Source: Planctomycetaceae bacterium (GTDB lineage Bacteria > Planctomycetota > Planctomycetia > Pirellulales > Pirellulaceae). From it: a DNA stretch of 8,654 bases. Each line of letters opens with the position of its first letter. Within the stretch, counting starts at the first letter, position 1. Made by a program: the position numbers and the translations under genes. The notes beneath the pieces were generated by a model. The model had not been told where the DNA came from. It did not search any database and saw only the letters and a program-made list of their open reading frames with translations. Of this stretch, positions 7,343-8,654 are shown in pieces. Location: the NCBI GenBank assembly GCA_003455945.1, contig DMPQ01000286.1, positions 1-8,654 on the forward strand, in the 5' to 3' direction.

Positions 7343-8359
7343 TCAGACGACAGTGCGGCCGAGCGCTTCGGCCAGGCGTCGCAGGTCGGTCAGCAGCACG
7401 TCGAACTGTTCGAGCGTCAGCGTCTGGGCTCCGTCCGACATCGCCGTTTCGGGCTTGGGATGGATCTCGACGATCAGTCCGTCGGCTCCTGCTGCCAGGC
7501 CGGCGAGCGCCATCGGATGGACGTAGGCGCGCTTGCCGGTCCCGTGACTCGGATCGACCAGGATCGGCAGGTGCGAGAACTGCTTGGCGGGAGGGATGAC
7601 CGACAGGTCGAGCGTGTTGCGGGTGTGGTCGGCGAAGGTCCGGATACCTCGCTCGCACAGGATCACCTGCTTGTTCCCTCCGGCGAGCACGTACTCGGCG
7701 GCCATCAGCCACTCTTCGAGCGTGGCGCTCATGCCTCGCTTCAGCAGCACGGGGCGCTGCGCCTTGCCGACTCGCTTCAGCAGCGGGAAGTTCTGCATGT
7801 TGCGGGTGCCGATCTGCAGGATGTCGCTCGCCTGCTCGACCCGCTCGACCTGATCGGGTTCCATCACTTCGGTGACGATGCCGACTCCGGTCCGTTCGCG
7901 GACCCGCTCCAGAATCCTCAGCCCTTCGTCTTCCAGTCCCTGGAACGCGTACGGGCTGGTGCGGGGCTTGAAGACGCCGCCGCGAAACAGGCGGACGCCG
8001 CGTTCCCGCAGGAACTCGGCGATCTCCATCGCCATCGACTCGTTCTCGACCGAACAGGGGCCGGCGATGACGGTGAAGGTCCCCGGTCCGATGCGGGTGC
8101 CGGCGACCGGCACGACGGTGTCGTCGGCGTGCATCTCGCGACTGGCGAGCTTGTACGGCTTGGTGACTCGCACCAGTTCTCGCACTCCCGATAGGGCTTC
8201 GAAGCTTCGAGCGTCGATCGCGTCGATGTTTCCGGTGATGCCGATCGCCGTTCGAGTCGCTCCGGGCATCGGATGAGCCTTGAGGCCGAGCGATTCGATC
8301 CGGCGACAGACCTCGGCGATGTCGTCGCCGCTGGCGTGGGTCTGCATCACGATGAGCAT
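7343..8359 (-). CDS. aroF: 3-deoxy-7-phosphoheptulonate (DAHP) synthase, type I-beta
   Basis: Cytosolic enzyme of 338 residues that condenses phosphoenolpyruvate with erythrose 4-phosphate to DAHP, the first step of the shikimate pathway to aromatic amino acids. Residues 1 to about 70 form the ferredoxin-like N-terminal domain seen in the Thermotoga-type enzyme, where it mediates feedback inhibition. The catalytic barrel follows. Visible motifs are AGPCSVE (99-105), FKPRTSPYAFQG (130-141), LLKRG (205-209), CERG (235-238) and DPSHGTG (269-275). The four expected metal ligands are C102, H272, E298 and D309; length and numbering match the Thermotoga maritima enzyme as I recall it. The ATG at 8359-8357 gives the standard start MLIVMQ; no Shine-Dalgarno sequence is evident. 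The gene is convergent with the permease-peptidase gene and appears to stand alone here. Its allosteric effector cannot be told from sequence, though Tyr or Phe is usual for this type. Confidence 0.98.
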   Translation of the reverse strand: MLIVMQTHASGDDIAEVCRRIESLGLKAHPMPGATRTAIGITGNIDAIDARSFEALSGVRELVRVTKPYKLASREMHADDTVVPVAGTRIGPGTFTVIAGPCSVENESMAMEIAEFLRERGVRLFRGGVFKPRTSPYAFQGLEDEGLRILERVRERTGVGIVTEVMEPDQVERVEQASDILQIGTRNMQNFPLLKRVGKAQRPVLLKRGMSATLEEWLMAAEYVLAGGNKQVILCERGIRTFADHTRNTLDLSVIPPAKQFSHLPILVDPSHGTGKRAYVHPMALAGLAAGADGLIVEIHPKPETAMSDGAQTLTLEQFDVLLTDLRRLAEALGRTVV

Positions 8360-8366
8360 GGAGCAC

Positions 8367-8437
8367 CGAACGTCCGAAGGGAGAGCGAGGCCGCCGAACG
8401 GAGGCCCGAAGGTACCAGTCTATTCGAACGTCCGAAG
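8367..8437. repeat. Short direct repeats upstream of aroF
   Basis: CGAACGTCCGAAG occurs exactly at 8367-8379 and 8425-8437, 58 bp apart. A looser version, CGAACG followed by CCCGAAGG, lies between them at 8395-8412. The 10-mer CGAACGTCCG is symmetric except at one pair of positions around a central ACGT. The nearer copy lies 8 bp from the aroF ATG and the farther one overlaps the promoter candidate. This could be an operator pair, but chance in GC-rich sequence is not excluded. Confidence 0.4.
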
Positions 8438-8445
8438 TACGTCAG
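8417..8445 (-). promoter_or_regulatory. Weak sigma70-like promoter candidate for aroF
   Basis: Reading the minus strand, CTGACG (8445-8440) resembles a -35 box. A 17-bp spacer leads to TAGACT (8422-8417), resembling a -10 box; each matches the consensus at 4 of 6 positions. This is the least GC-rich spot upstream of aroF. It would give a leader of roughly 50 nt. Planctomycete promoters are poorly defined, so this is only a candidate. Confidence 0.25.
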
Positions 8446-8452
8446 GGTCCGT

Positions 8453-8479
8453 CGCCGAAGGAGACGAGTCGCTTCGGTG
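8453..8479. terminator. Hairpin upstream of aroF
   Basis: CCGAAG (8455-8460) pairs with CTTCGG (8472-8477) across an 11-nt loop, and a G-T and a C-G pair extend the stem to eight. It lies upstream of the aroF promoter candidate and touches the left end of repeat copy C. It may end transcription coming from outside the window, or simply belong to the repeat. No T-run is present. Confidence 0.3.
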
Positions 8480-8556
8480 CCTCCCAGCCCGCCGCGTCAG
8501 CAAGGGGGCTCCGTGCCTCAGCACGAAAAATGCTGCGACCGGTGTCTAATTCGCAC
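8475..8556. repeat. Composite intergenic repeat, copy C (diverged)
   Basis: The shared core lies at 8485-8507 and matches copies A and B exactly over 23 bases. The CGTGC-CTCA-GCACG hairpin follows (8512-8525), with five A residues where the other copies have GGCAA. GCTGCGACC (8532-8540) begins a decayed dyad unit that ends in TTCGCAC (8550-8556). The segment left of the core does not match copies A and B well, so this copy is left-truncated. Copy D follows directly, head to tail. Confidence 0.75.
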
Positions 8557-8654
8557 GCCCGCGGCTCGGGACGAGTCGGGGCCACGGCGGGGCCGAACCT
8601 GTCGCCGACCCAACCAGCCCGAAGCGAAGCGCCGGGATCTCCGTGCCCTCCAGC
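8557..8654. repeat. Composite intergenic repeat, copy D (cut by window end)
   Basis: It begins with the left module CCCGCGGCTC ... GACGAGTCGGGGCCAC (8558-8585), matching copy B. It continues with GAACCTGTCGCCGACC from 8595 and GCCGGGATCTCCGTGCC before the window ends in CCAGC, the start of the core. A 12-base insertion, approximately CCGAAGCGAAGC, separates CCAGC from GCCGGG compared with A and B. The rest of the copy must lie beyond the window. Confidence 0.75.

Noticed and set aside
6650..8194. 514-residue plus-strand frame spanning the convergent spacer and antisense aroF
   Set aside because: It starts inside the peptidase domain in another frame, crosses the repeats, and covers aroF on the opposite strand. 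No motif is present.

Overview
This is an 8.65 kb stretch of a GC-rich bacterial chromosome with five intact protein-coding genes and several intergenic repeats. The most likely source is a planctomycete (inferred, moderate confidence). The reasons are: starts without clear Shine-Dalgarno sequences; a ThiD2-ThiE fusion; an ABC-2 permease fused to an M1 peptidase; and a GC-rich intergenic repeat whose spurious translation contains 'LPARRVSKG', a string I associate with planctomycete genomes. No database search was possible.

Layout. 1-92: 3' flank of the first gene, with two dyad-symmetric units. 93-890 (-): class I SAM-dependent methyltransferase. 891-1106: divergent spacer with no riboswitch or promoter I can defend. 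1107-2180 (+): ThiD2-ThiE fusion for thiamine phosphate synthesis, followed by a hairpin. 2181-2381: spacer with a perfect 14-bp palindrome. 2382-3278 (+): ABC ATPase. 3336-6926 (+): 1196-residue protein with two ABC-2 permease modules and a zinc M1 peptidase domain. 6927-7342: convergent spacer filled with repeats and hairpins. 7343-8359 (-): type I-beta DAHP synthase (aroF). 8360-8654: aroF upstream region with a weak promoter candidate, short direct repeats and two more repeat copies, the last cut by the window end.

How the genes work together. The ATPase and the permease-peptidase almost certainly form one operon and one machine: the ATPase supplies the nucleotide-binding subunits and the large protein supplies both membrane halves. 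Hydrophobic segments counted by eye (6+6+1), with arginine-rich loops between the blocks, put the peptidase outside the cytoplasmic membrane. That suggests a transporter coupled to extracytoplasmic peptide processing; the substrate is unknown. thiE and aroF are housekeeping biosynthetic genes (thiamine; entry to the shikimate pathway) with no evident link to the transporter or to each other. The methyltransferase substrate cannot be read from the sequence.

The most notable non-coding signals are the composite repeat (four full or partial copies) and a dyad element repeated at a 33-bp period just downstream of both minus-strand genes.
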